The notes under the pieces were generated by a model. It did not search any database. It saw nothing but the letters and a program-made list of their open reading frames with translations, and had not been told where the DNA came from. Positions 1-7,978 of a stretch of DNA of 12,183 nt are shown here, in pieces (the first letter of the stretch is position 1; each line of letters opens with the position of its first letter). A program made the position numbers and the translations under genes. Origin of the DNA: Spirochaetota bacterium (GTDB lineage Bacteria; Spirochaetota; UBA4802; JAFGJZ01); NCBI GenBank assembly GCA_022704645.1, contig JAKJGA010000041.1, forward strand, positions 1-12,183, in the 5' to 3' direction.

Positions 1-1599
1 TCCATTGATGATTTCAACAGAATAAATCAGGAGTTTTCCGATTCCTTCTTGAGGGCTTTTTCAAATGAATTTATGGCATTTAATGTTTCAAGAGGATTCA
101 AAAATCCTGTACTTGCAATATCTTTTCCATTTAAAAAAAGCGACAATGGAGAAGTTGAATCAACACTTGCATGCTATATAAAACTCGAAAGATTTCTGCC
201 TTCATTTGCTCAGACTTCAGACAGTACGACAACATTTATGGTAAACGGAGACGGAGAAGTACTTGCACATCATGATGCAGCAATAGTACTCAACCACGGA
301 AACTTCATAAAATCTCCGATAGTTCAGCAAATGCTCAAGAGCAAATCACCGAACAGCACCATACGCTATTCTGATTCTGATAAAAAAACCCATTTGGGTT
401 CATTCAGCAAGATCGGATTCGGCGGAATAGGTATAATCGCAACTATAGAGGAAAGTAAAGCTTTTGAAGGCGTTTACGCTATTCAAAGAATCAACGTTTA
501 CATACTGGGAATCACTCTTTCCGTCGCAATTCTTTTCGTATATTTTTTCGCGAAAACATTTTCGACTCCTCTGCTAAAACTTCTGCATGCCACCAATGAA
601 ATCGAGAAGGGAAACTTCAGAGTAGAAATCAAACCTTCTTCCGGAGATGAAATCGGTCAGTTAACCGGTTCGTTTGTTCACATGGGACTGGGACTGGAAG
701 AACGTGAGAAAGTTAAAAACATTCTCGGGAACATGGTAGATCCGGTTGTAGTTAATGAAGCAATGAAAGATCTTGGCGCTTTAAAGCGCGGTTCAGAAAA
801 AGAAATTACAGCATTCTTTTCCGACGTCGCGAGTTTTTCAACAATCAGTGAAAAACTTCAGTCGGCAGATCTCGCCTCTCTTTTGAACGAATATCTTTCT
901 TCAATGACAATAATTCTCAAAAACTATGACGGAGTCCTCGATAAATATATAGGTGATGCAATAGTCGGAATTTTTAATGCTCCGGTAGATGTTTCAGATC
1001 ATCAGACTAAAGCCTGTCTTGCTTCCATAGATATGATAGCAAAACTTCACGACTTGCGCGCTTTCTGGAAATCAAAAAACGCATATATTTCTGAAGCAAG
1101 AGAAATGGATATAAGAATAGGTCTCAACACGGGACCTGCAAAAGTAGGCTTCATGGGAACAGACGCCCTCGCCTCCTACACGATGATGGGTGATACCGTC
1201 AACCTCGCAGCGCGTCTTGAAGCCGCAGGCAAAGATTACGGAACGAACATTCTTATCACTGAAATGATAAAAGATCATACCGGCGGGACTTGCTTTACCC
1301 GTGAACTTGATCTTGTAAGAGTTAAGGGTAAAAATGAACCCGTAAAACTTTATGAGCTGATATGCAGAAAAACCGACGCAACTCCGAACTTAGTCGATCA
1401 CGTAAAACTATACGAAGAAGGATTTAAACTTTATCTGGCAAGGGAATGGGATTCTGCAATAGCCAAATTATCTGAAAGTGAAAAAGCTAAGGGCCGCAAA
1501 GACAAATCTGCCCGAATGCTTGCGGAAAGATGCGAGCTTTACAAGATTACTCCTCCTGATTCTGCTTGGGACGGAGTGTTCACGAGAACTCACAAATAG
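1..1599 (+). CDS. Cache-HAMP class III adenylate cyclase, 5' end outside window
   Basis: This membrane-bound cyclase is predicted to make cAMP from ATP in response to an extracytoplasmic signal. The frame is open to the first base, so the true start lies upstream; a TTG at 49 is inside the gene. Counting from the first codon in the window (532 residues), residues 1-160 are the end of a dCache-type sensor (motif MVNGDGEVLAHHD near 80-92). A membrane helix follows at about 163-185, a HAMP linker at about 184-236 and the cyclase domain at about 264-425. The catalytic set is complete: metal-binding Asp275 (FFSDV) and Asp319 (YIGDA), adenine-selecting Lys315 and Thr394, and transition-state Asn401 and Arg405 (VNLAARLE). 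Lys plus Thr points to ATP rather than GTP. A C-terminal TPR-like tail of about 65 residues ends in a WDGV motif. The next gene begins 8 bases later. The activity is well supported; the ligand is unknown. Confidence 0.93.
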   Translation, partial: SIDDFNRINQEFSDSFLRAFSNEFMAFNVSRGFKNPVLAISFPFKKSDNGEVESTLACYIKLERFLPSFAQTSDSTTTFMVNGDGEVLAHHDAAIVLNHGNFIKSPIVQQMLKSKSPNSTIRYSDSDKKTHLGSFSKIGFGGIGIIATIEESKAFEGVYAIQRINVYILGITLSVAILFVYFFAKTFSTPLLKLLHATNEIEKGNFRVEIKPSSGDEIGQLTGSFVHMGLGLEEREKVKNILGNMVDPVVVNEAMKDLGALKRGSEKEITAFFSDVASFSTISEKLQSADLASLLNEYLSSMTIILKNYDGVLDKYIGDAIVGIFNAPVDVSDHQTKACLASIDMIAKLHDLRAFWKSKNAYISEAREMDIRIGLNTGPAKVGFMGTDALASYTMMGDTVNLAARLEAAGKDYGTNILITEMIKDHTGGTCFTRELDLVRVKGKNEPVKLYELICRKTDATPNLVDHVKLYEEGFKLYLAREWDSAIAKLSESEKAKGRKDKSARMLAERCELYKITPPDSAWDGVFTRTHK

Positions 1600-1607
1600 G
1601 TAATGGT

Positions 1608-4600
1608 ATGAATTCTATTTTTTCTGATATTATTGCAGTCTTTTCAAGTTTTACCGCAGCTGCCGTATTCTCGGTACTTCTTTATTCTGATCTGAACAAA
1701 GATCTGAAAGCCGAAAATTCTAAACAGATAGGAACTGTATCTTTCAAGAAAAAAAGCGCTCTCCGTAAATATTCAAAACAAGCCATTTGGTCGACTATTG
1801 AACAAAATTCACCAGTCTACAACAATGATTCAATTAAAACCGAAGAAGGCTCAGAAGCAGTAGTTCATTTATCTGACGGAACCGATATAAACATGGACGA
1901 AAATTCATTAATTTTATTTTCTCAGGATAGAAATAAAATAGATATTAACTTTGAACAAGGTTCAATTTTTGCACAAAGATCCGGCGCTTCGGCGGATACC
2001 GAGTTGAATATCAAATCAGGCAACTCCATCATCGCACTAGAATCTGCCGATGCTCAGATTTCTAAATCGTCATCATCAGACATCAATATGTCTGTATCTT
2101 CAGGAAGTGCTAAATATATTACTCCTGGCGGAGAAGTTGCCGTCGGTCAAAATCAGATGCTTATGATCGCCAATAACTCAAACAATCCGCAGTTGATTGA
2201 ACAGCAAATTATTTTAAACTCTCCTGAAAATAATAAAATAATTATTTCCGATATAAACAGCTTCAATGTTGCATTTTCACATTCAGAAGAAGAAAACCTC
2301 AATTCATCTATCGAAATATCAACAAAACGTGATTTTTCAGAAAATCTCAAAACATATAAAAATCAGAAATCCTTAAAACTATTCGAAGGAAGATATTTCT
2401 GGAGAATTAAAAGCAAAACTGCGGGCGGTGATATAGTTTTAAGCGAAACCCGCAGACTTCTGCTTATAAAAGATACACCGGTATATCCCGCTAATCCTGC
2501 AAATAATTCTTCAGTTTATTTCGATTCAGCTCTTCCTTTAATAAACTTCAGATGGAGCAGAAATGAAATTGCATCCAGTTATATTCTTGAAATATCCGAA
2601 GATGAAACTTTTTCATCTGTAATAAAATCGATTCAGACAGCTCAAACACAGATTGCGCTCGACGATATTCCTGAAGGAAAATATTACTGGAGAATCAAAA
2701 CTAAAATTAACATTGCTTCACTCAGCGGCTATGAATCAAAAAGCCGCCCTGCTCTATTCAAAGTATCCAAAAGAACCGAGGCTGTACCTCCTACTCTTCA
2801 GGTTCCGGACAATGCAAAATTCGGCTCAGCGACAGCAGAAAAGAACGGAATAACACTCAGCTGGAAACAGGATCCTTCAATCGCACGCTATGAAGTTGTT
2901 GTTGCATCCGATGAAGCTTTTTCCGACATAATTTTTTCAGGCAAAACAGATACCAACTACATCAAAATAGAAGGAAATCTTAAAAAACAAACATATTACT
3001 GGAAGGTAAAAGAAGACAATCCCGATAAAGAAACAGCTTACTCTGAAATTCGCAAATTTTCTCTAATAGATGCAGAAGCTCCAAATCTTTCATTCCCGGC
3101 AAACAACACTGCTAAAGAACTAGAAGAAACAGAGACTGCAGCGGAAATTCCTTTCGGATGGACAAATATTCCGGAAGTCGCTTACAGTCTTGAAATATCA
3201 AAAGATTCACAGTTTCTAGCTGTTGTCTTCAGAAAAACTTTCAACACAAACTCAACTCCTGCTTTAAGTTTGCATCCCGGTCAGTATTTTTGGAAAGTTA
3301 AAACATATGATTCGGGACAAAATGAACTTTCTGTAAGTAATGTTAATACATTTAATATCAGCAAAAAAACGAAATTGACTGTTGACATGGCAAAAACTGA
3401 CGGAAAAATCCTCGGCGGAACAGTTGCCGCAGAACCAATTAAAACTGAAATCAAAAAAAATGAAACATCACTTGAGATTATAACCAAGGTAAGACATGCG
3501 GATATATATATAGACGGAAAACTTGCGGGCAAACAATCAGTAAAAATCAATGCCGAACACAGTAAAAGTTTAGCAATTCTAATTAAGGCTTTCGGTTACG
3601 AAACGTTCAAACAGTCTATTTCTCTTACAAAAGATGAAAAACGCAAACTTCAGATCAATTTGGTGGAAGACTCCGCTCAATACCGTATACGATGGACTTT
3701 TGCAAGCAGTCTTAGTCAATTAATGCGCCCGCTGATAACTGATAAATCCATAATCTCTATGTCGGAAAACAAGACTCTTTTTTCACATAATTTCAACGGC
3801 ACTCTTAAGTGGAAAATAAATCTTGATGCTATAATAAAATCACGGCCGGTTATTTATAAAAATTCAATTTTCATTATAGATGTCAACAGCAACTTTTATT
3901 CAATTGATGCCGAAAAAGGAGAGATTCTCTGGAAAAAAGAAATTGAAGGTCCTATTCTATTTGAAACAGAACCTCTTTTAATAGATAAGTATATTTATTT
4001 TGCAACTACTTACGGATACCTTTACTCTTTTAGTCATAATGGAAATCTTAACTACAGGAAAGAATTATCAGGCGGTGTATACTCATCTCTTGCATACTAT
4101 GACAAAAAAGATTATCTGATAGCCGGCACAGATCAATCAAAGGTACTTTTTCTGCAAAGGTCTAATGGAAATCAAAAATGGCTTTTTGAAACAGAAAGCA
4201 GAATTGCCAATGCCTCGCCTATGATATCTGGAAATATTCTTTATATTCCGACGATCAACGGCACTTTATATGCTGTATCAATTGATGAAGAAAAAGAATT
4301 ATGGCGGTTTAAATCGGAATCGAACATATCTACAACTCCGCTCGTAATTGACGATACCATGTTTTTGGGTAATTCAACCGGTACTTTTTATGCGCTTAAC
4401 CGCATTACCGGTGAAAAAATTTGGGATAAAAAATTATCTTCTTCTCAAATATATCAGCCGTTTTTGGTTGATTCTATCATGTACATTTCAGCGGGCAATA
4501 CTCTTTATTCAATGTCCATCCCGAAAGAGGGCAAAATCGCATGGACTTTCGGATTTGATACAAGAGTCAGCACTGCACCTTCAGCAATGGGCAACAATAT

Positions 4601-4661
4601 ATTTGTCGGACTTGCAAATGGAATACTTTATAGTCTTAAAGAGGATATCTATAAGGATTAA
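1608..4661 (+). CDS. FecR - Ig/Fn3-like repeats - PEGA - PQQ propeller envelope protein
   Basis: This is a large, probably periplasm-facing anchored protein of 1017 residues. A hydrophobic N-terminal segment (about 7-27) looks like a signal anchor. Next come a FecR-type domain (about 58-180, with HLSDGTDINMDENS at 87-100), four Ig/Fn3-like modules (about 205-586) and a PEGA domain (about 621-686, ADIYIDGKLAGKQ). The C-terminus is a PQQ/BamB-type beta-propeller (about 693-1012) with repeated Trp strands such as LKWKINL, ILWKKEI, ELWRFKSE and IAWTFGF; I count seven to eight blades. I chose ATG 1608 over an in-frame TTG at 1566 because it follows the cyclase stop and directly begins the hydrophobic segment; the ribosome site is weak (AGG at 1598-1600). 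FecR domains in other systems relay envelope signals, and PEGA and propeller domains usually bind envelope partners. A role sensing or scaffolding at the envelope with the upstream cyclase is inference. No enzyme motif is visible. Confidence 0.85.
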   Translation: MNSIFSDIIAVFSSFTAAAVFSVLLYSDLNKDLKAENSKQIGTVSFKKKSALRKYSKQAIWSTIEQNSPVYNNDSIKTEEGSEAVVHLSDGTDINMDENSLILFSQDRNKIDINFEQGSIFAQRSGASADTELNIKSGNSIIALESADAQISKSSSSDINMSVSSGSAKYITPGGEVAVGQNQMLMIANNSNNPQLIEQQIILNSPENNKIIISDINSFNVAFSHSEEENLNSSIEISTKRDFSENLKTYKNQKSLKLFEGRYFWRIKSKTAGGDIVLSETRRLLLIKDTPVYPANPANNSSVYFDSALPLINFRWSRNEIASSYILEISEDETFSSVIKSIQTAQTQIALDDIPEGKYYWRIKTKINIASLSGYESKSRPALFKVSKRTEAVPPTLQVPDNAKFGSATAEKNGITLSWKQDPSIARYEVVVASDEAFSDIIFSGKTDTNYIKIEGNLKKQTYYWKVKEDNPDKETAYSEIRKFSLIDAEAPNLSFPANNTAKELEETETAAEIPFGWTNIPEVAYSLEISKDSQFLAVVFRKTFNTNSTPALSLHPGQYFWKVKTYDSGQNELSVSNVNTFNISKKTKLTVDMAKTDGKILGGTVAAEPIKTEIKKNETSLEIITKVRHADIYIDGKLAGKQSVKINAEHSKSLAILIKAFGYETFKQSISLTKDEKRKLQINLVEDSAQYRIRWTFASSLSQLMRPLITDKSIISMSENKTLFSHNFNGTLKWKINLDAIIKSRPVIYKNSIFIIDVNSNFYSIDAEKGEILWKKEIEGPILFETEPLLIDKYIYFATTYGYLYSFSHNGNLNYRKELSGGVYSSLAYYDKKDYLIAGTDQSKVLFLQRSNGNQKWLFETESRIANASPMISGNILYIPTINGTLYAVSIDEEKELWRFKSESNISTTPLVIDDTMFLGNSTGTFYALNRITGEKIWDKKLSSSQIYQPFLVDSIMYISAGNTLYSMSIPKEGKIAWTFGFDTRVSTAPSAMGNNIFVGLANGILYSLKEDIYKD
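2220..3365 (+). repeat. Four tandem Ig/Fn3-like modules within the FecR-PQQ protein
   Basis: Four degenerate protein-level repeats of roughly 85-100 residues lie between the FecR and PEGA domains. Each closes with a near-identical strand: GRYFWRIKSK (residues 261-270), GKYYWRIKTK (357-366), QTYYWKVKED (461-470) and GQYFWKVKTY (558-567). Modules two to four also share a strand of the form YxLEISxDxxF or YEVVVASDEAF about 30 residues earlier. The DNA is diverged, so this is old domain duplication rather than recent tandem repetition. They probably act as a stalk presenting the propeller; that role is inferred. Confidence 0.7.
4658..4661. other. TTAA shared as stop codon by two convergent genes
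   Basis: The + strand FecR-PQQ gene ends with TAA at 4659-4661 and the - strand bpt gene ends with TAA read from 4660 to 4658, so the two genes overlap by four bases. The flanking short inverted repeat GGATT (4655-4659) / AATCC (4667-4671) is only five pairs and lacks a T-run, so I do not call a terminator. Confidence 0.85.
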
Positions 4662-5395
4662 AAATCAATCCATTGGCAGTCATCAAGAATTTGAGAATAT
4701 CCGAAAGATGACTTGTAGCTCATCTTCGGGTGATTCTTTATATAAAAGCCCAGATAAAGATAATCAAAGCCGGTTTCTCTGCACTTTTCAATCATTGAAA
4801 GAACTGCAAATATACCGGGAGCTCTCTTTATAAAAAATGGGTCATAAGCAGTGTATACTGCCGACATCGATCTTTCTCCAAAATCAACGGTACTGAACGA
4901 AACTATTCTTCCTGATTCTTTAGTTACTTCACATTCGGCTGAATTACCGAAGTCTGAAAACATTTGCGAAATCATAATATCATCAATCTGAGCATCATTC
5001 GCGCAAGAGCCCAGAAAACTTTCTTCAGAATGCCTTTCTCTGTAGTAATCACGGTATAAAAGCTTTTTGCTTTCCGAAAGACTTAACTTATGAAAAGAAA
5101 CCTGTAAATCAGAATTAGAAATAATGTTTCTTCTCTGTGAACGGTTTGGAAGAAATTCTTTAATTTTTATGCGATAAGAAGTACAAGCATTACATTGATG
5201 ACAAATGTTGCGGTAATAAACATTGTCGCATCTTCGATAGCCAGCAGATAAAATAAAATCAACAATTTCAGGCGGCAGGCCTGAACTGCTGTAAAAGACT
5301 ACTGAAGTTGAAATTTTATCCGGAAAGTAACTGCATGAATGCGAAACTACTTCCGCTTTAAAATATTTTTCAATATCATATATCGATTCAATCAT
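4658..5395 (-). CDS. bpt: Bpt-type aspartate/glutamate leucyltransferase (N-end rule)
   Basis: This protein is predicted to transfer leucine from Leu-tRNA to proteins with acidic N-termini, marking them for ClpS/ClpAP-type degradation in the cytoplasm. It has 245 residues, the usual family size. Family signatures are the N-terminal CSYFP (Cys21), GYRRCDNVYYRNICHQCNAC with Cys65, Cys68 and Cys71, RSQRRN, and the C-terminal block LYLGFYIKNHPKMSYKSSF. I chose ATG 5395 rather than a TTG at 5428 because the family begins close to the conserved Cys and a GAGAAAG ribosome site lies upstream. The start overlaps the end of the DUF3783 gene by 8 bases, suggesting coupled translation. Its stop shares the TTAA at 4658-4661 with the convergent FecR-PQQ gene. 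The Bpt versus Ate1 choice rests on length and bacterial context; family membership is strong, donor amino acid less certain. Confidence 0.87.
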   Translation of the reverse strand: MIESIYDIEKYFKAEVVSHSCSYFPDKISTSVVFYSSSGLPPEIVDFILSAGYRRCDNVYYRNICHQCNACTSYRIKIKEFLPNRSQRRNIISNSDLQVSFHKLSLSESKKLLYRDYYRERHSEESFLGSCANDAQIDDIMISQMFSDFGNSAECEVTKESGRIVSFSTVDFGERSMSAVYTAYDPFFIKRAPGIFAVLSMIEKCRETGFDYLYLGFYIKNHPKMSYKSSFGYSQILDDCQWIDF

Positions 5396-5771
5396 CAGAC
5401 ACTTTCTCAAACTTCCGTTTTTCTTCAATTAAATGATTCATGAGATAACTGACTTTCCATTCAATATTTGAACTTGTCAATCCGCAAAAAATCGGACGTC
5501 TTATGTTTGAAGGGAACGATTTCATAAATTTCATAATTAAATCATCATGAAATCCGAGAAACATTATAAATCTCTCATCAAGAGCTTGCCCGAAAGAATG
5601 TTCCGACATATTCAGGATATCTTTAACAGTAAACTCTTCTCTCTCTGATGCGGATAAAAATATAATATCAGATTCATGAAAACTCTCTGTCTTTTCTTTA
5701 AGTAAACCGGCTTCTGCAGCGGAAAATCCATATAGCAATAATCCAAGGGAATTCTCTTTATCAGTATTCAT
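5388..5771 (-). CDS. DUF3783-type protein of unknown function
   Basis: This small cytoplasmic protein has 127 residues and no signal peptide or membrane segment. The C-terminal half (about 65-122) matches my recollection of DUF3783: a hydrophobic strand (RFIMFLGF), an RRPIFCGLTSSNIEWKV block, then a helix ending LIEEKRKFEK. The N-terminal half has a short strand (GLLLYGFSAAEAGLL) that may be a related alpha/beta unit. ATG 5771 is preferred over an in-frame ATG at 5807 because GGGGTGAT lies immediately upstream of it and nothing like a ribosome site precedes 5807. Its stop lies inside the start of bpt, so the two are probably co-translated. No enzymatic motif is seen, and the function is unknown. 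Confidence 0.72.
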   Translation of the reverse strand: MNTDKENSLGLLLYGFSAAEAGLLKEKTESFHESDIIFLSASEREEFTVKDILNMSEHSFGQALDERFIMFLGFHDDLIMKFMKSFPSNIRRPIFCGLTSSNIEWKVSYLMNHLIEEKRKFEKVSDD

Positions 5772-5779
5772 ATCACCCC
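5772..5779 (-). promoter_or_regulatory. Ribosome binding site deciding the DUF3783 start
   Basis: Read on the - strand this is GGGGTGAT, close to the ideal anti-16S match GGAGGTGAT, directly before ATG 5771. The spacing is slightly short, but no comparable site precedes the alternative ATG at 5807, which favours the shorter protein. Confidence 0.6.
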
Positions 5780-6009
5780 GCAATTGATTTACTTTTAAAA
5801 GTTTCATTTAAAACATTATTCAATTGCCTTGTAGATTTATCAACTCCGTTTTGATACAAGCAGAAGGCAGTTCCATAAAACGTATGATAATTGAAACTTA
5901 TTTTATTAGCTTGGCATATATCAATAACATAAGAAACTCAATATTTTCCGTGTTTTCTATTATCTAATACCGTCTTTAAAATCCCGAATTCGCCCAGATA
6001 AACATGATT
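5773..6009 (-). pseudogene. Decayed C-terminal remnant of a GH5-like cellulase
   Basis: Between the transglycosylase and DUF3783 genes, one - strand frame reads 23 codons beginning NHVYLGEFGILKTVL, then a TGA at 5938-5940. The same frame continues for 54 codons (VSYVIDICQANKISFNYHTF, then YGTAFCLYQN) to a second TGA at 5773-5775. The GEFG motif resembles the nucleophile-Glu motif of glycoside hydrolase family 5, and the downstream aromatic-rich stretch fits the C-terminal end of such an enzyme. The segment has no start codon and lacks the whole N-terminal catalytic barrel; a TAG lies just before it. TGA is a normal stop in this window (it ends the DUF3783 and signal peptidase genes), so recoding is unlikely. 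I read it as a deletion remnant with one nonsense mutation. The family assignment rests on short motifs. Confidence 0.5.
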
Positions 6010-6030
6010 CTATATATTTTAAGATATTTC

Positions 6031-6960
6031 TTAATTCAACATTGCTATACTTTCCGAATCCGGTATAAGTAAAGAATAAGTTTTGTAATAAGGCGGTATA
6101 ACATTTCCTTTTAATTGAGGATTGAACTCACGTATTTTTTTTTCGCTTATACCAAAAGACTTTGAAACATCCGAAATAGTCGCAGGCGTTTCGATAGTGA
6201 CTTTCATATAATTATATTTCAAATCAGACAGTTTAGGATATATGGTTGTTGATTTTAGATGTTTTTGGATGATAAGAAGTGCAGCAAATCTTGGAACATA
6301 AAGAGCTGTTTCTCTTTTAAATTTATTCGCTTCTGCAAGCTGCCAGTAATTCATACCGGGATTTTTCGACATAATGCTTCTGACATAACCTGCTCCTCCG
6401 TTATAAGCCGCAAGCGCGAACTCCCAATTTTTAAAAATTGAATATAGATATTTAAGATGTCTTACAGCTGCTTTTGTGGATTTTCGGATATCATTTCTTT
6501 CGTCGACATATGAATCATCCATTAAATCAAGCTCCTCAGCCGTTACACTGACGAACTGCCACAAGCCTTTTGCATTGGACTTTGATACAGCAACAGGACT
6601 GAAGCCGCTTTCAAGAAGAGGTAAATATATCAGTTCAGATGGAAGATCCTTTTCTTTTTCAAATATATTTTCTATTGCAGGTATATATTTCTGCGACCGT
6701 TCAAACGCAGTAACAGTTCCGGCATAATCATAACCGAGATACCAGTCTATCTGCTCCTGAACCTGAAATGAACGAATAATTGATAAGTTGTCTATAGATT
6801 TAAAAAAATCAGACTCTGTTAATTCAGCTGAAGGTAATTCAACAACGGCATCCGAAATTATATCTTCAAATTTTCTAGAATCATTACTTTGACCGGCACA
6901 ATGAAAAGCAAAGAACAGAAGGCATACAAATACATGTTTCACTTTAATAATTTTAATCAT
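6031..6960 (-). CDS. MltD-like membrane-bound lytic transglycosylase with LysM-like tail
   Basis: This enzyme is predicted to cleave the MurNAc-GlcNAc bond of peptidoglycan in the periplasm. It has 309 residues. An N-terminal hydrophobic stretch (about 8-20) ends at FHCAGQS, so Cys21 may be a relaxed lipoprotein site, but His at -1 is unusual and an ordinary signal peptide is possible. The SLT domain spans about 95-235: LIYLPLLESGFSPVAVSKSN with catalytic Glu117, KGLWQF, AAYNGG (184-189) and YVPRF (221-225). A degenerate LysM-like module (about 253-300) ends the protein. ATG 6960 is chosen over a start at 6984 because GGAGAG lies just upstream and the signal peptide begins there. It is divergent from the receiver-like/coiled-coil gene and followed by the glycosidase remnant. 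Confidence 0.88.
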   Translation of the reverse strand: MIKIIKVKHVFVCLLFFAFHCAGQSNDSRKFEDIISDAVVELPSAELTESDFFKSIDNLSIIRSFQVQEQIDWYLGYDYAGTVTAFERSQKYIPAIENIFEKEKDLPSELIYLPLLESGFSPVAVSKSNAKGLWQFVSVTAEELDLMDDSYVDERNDIRKSTKAAVRHLKYLYSIFKNWEFALAAYNGGAGYVRSIMSKNPGMNYWQLAEANKFKRETALYVPRFAALLIIQKHLKSTTIYPKLSDLKYNYMKVTIETPATISDVSKSFGISEKKIREFNPQLKGNVIPPYYKTYSLLIPDSESIAMLN

Positions 6961-7116
6961 AACTCTCCGAAGATGTACACACAAAAAAACCCTCGATATT
7001 TGGCAAGAACATTTTTTTCGTCTTTTTAATTGATTTAATGGTTGAAAAAGTTCTTGATATTATTATTCAATGATATTTTCTGAAATAGTGCGCATTTATT
7101 GTCATATGGAGTTGAA
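6961..7116. promoter_or_regulatory. Divergent intergenic region, candidate promoters
   Basis: This 156-base AT-rich gap separates two divergent genes and must hold promoters for both. On the + strand the best candidates are TATTAT at 7058-7063 with TTAATG 17 bases upstream, or an extended-type TGATATTTT at 7071-7079. Neither has a good -35 box. On the - strand TTGCCA (7006 to 7001) could be a -35, but no convincing -10 follows it. No RNA gene or inverted repeat of note is present. Confidence 0.3.
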
Positions 7117-7974
7117 ATGGATAAAGTAGATATTTGGTATTTTTCTGACAAATCATCAGCAACCGGCATTTCGGATCAGATACAAAAAGCCGGTCTCGAC
7201 CTTAATATCATAACTTCTTTTCAGAATGAAAATATTTCATCAGAAAATGGCAATATTTTTATAATTGATATCAGCTACAATAACCTTTCCGAACTTGTAG
7301 ATATTATTAAAGACGACAACCGCCTTGCGGGAGGTCAAAAATATATTCTCGTTCATGCGAAAGATATAGATTGCGCGACACGACTATCTTCAGAAATACT
7401 CAATTTGGAATTTTTAGATAAAACAATAGACGGAAGAGAATTCGCCATTCTAATTGAAAAAACAGCAATCATAGAAAAATACAAACTTATGATGAAATCT
7501 TTTTCAAGAGAAGCAGAAGACCGTCTTGAAGCTTACCAGAGTCTCATAAAAGTTCATAAACAATATCCCTTTGAATCTGATTCGCAAAAACATGCGCTTG
7601 AAAAAATTATTAAGTATGAAAAAAATCTTGTTGATGAGCAAAAAAATCTAAATGAAGCAATTAAAGAATTTACGATACATCATCAGAAATCACTTTTTGA
7701 ACTTAAAAACGTTCTTGATGTAGAAGAGATGCTCGACTCTCTCAGAAATCAGGAAATGATTTACGCCAATAACACAATAAAAGCCCAGCAGTCTGTTATA
7801 GAATTTTCCGCGCAGGAAATAGCTGAACGCGAAAAAATATTCGAAGCCCAGGAAAGAACATATGAACTCAGCCGTGAGGAATCTATTGCTCTTCATGCAG
7901 AGGTAAAACGCTTACGTGCTGAAAATGAAAAATTAAAAGCAGAACTTTCAAAGTTTAATTCGAATCAGGGGTAA
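7117..7974 (+). CDS. Degenerate receiver-like domain plus long coiled coil, unknown function
   Basis: I do not recognise a named family. The product has 285 residues and no signal peptide or membrane helix. Residues 1-118 look like a CheY-type alpha/beta fold: a strand VDIWYF, a strand IFIIDIS ending in Asp51 where the phospho-acceptor would sit, a strand YILVHA, and FLDKTIDG with Lys102 in the place of the conserved receiver Lys. The acidic pair after the first strand and the usual Thr/Ser after the fourth are not evident, so phosphorylation is doubtful. Residues about 120-280 are highly charged helix with heptad character (for example VKRLRAENEKLKAELSKF), suggesting a dimer. ATG 7117 is chosen because GGAG at 7108-7111 sits 5 bases upstream; a TTG at 7099 is less likely. 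The next gene starts 4 bases after the stop. A scaffold or signalling adaptor is inferred only. Confidence 0.7.
   Translation: MDKVDIWYFSDKSSATGISDQIQKAGLDLNIITSFQNENISSENGNIFIIDISYNNLSELVDIIKDDNRLAGGQKYILVHAKDIDCATRLSSEILNLEFLDKTIDGREFAILIEKTAIIEKYKLMMKSFSREAEDRLEAYQSLIKVHKQYPFESDSQKHALEKIIKYEKNLVDEQKNLNEAIKEFTIHHQKSLFELKNVLDVEEMLDSLRNQEMIYANNTIKAQQSVIEFSAQEIAEREKIFEAQERTYELSREESIALHAEVKRLRAENEKLKAELSKFNSNQG
7967..7971 (+). promoter_or_regulatory. Ribosome binding site supporting a TTG start
   Basis: AGGGG lies 7 bases before TTG 7979, inside the last codons of the preceding gene. No ATG or GTG in the same frame occurs near it, which supports TTG initiation of the 92-residue protein. Confidence 0.5.
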
Positions 7975-7978
7975 GAAT

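Noticed and set aside
1566..1607. Upstream TTG start for the FecR-PQQ gene, overlapping the cyclase
   Set aside because: The added 14 residues are polar and precede a natural signal anchor that starts at ATG 1608, just after the cyclase stop.
4348..4833. Open frame of 161 codons on the + strand spanning the FecR-PQQ/bpt junction
   Set aside because: Its first part is an alternate frame of the PQQ propeller and the rest is antisense to the conserved end of bpt; no family resemblance or ribosome site.
5938..5940. In-frame TGA read as a recoded codon (selenocysteine or tryptophan)
   Set aside because: The flanking fragment has no start or N-terminal domain, TGA ends other genes here and Trp is written TGG; nonsense decay is simpler.
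6019..6034. Inverted repeat TTAAGA / TCTTAA at the end of the transglycosylase gene as a terminator
   Set aside because: Only six pairs with a single G-C pair and no following T-run on the - strand; too weak to call.
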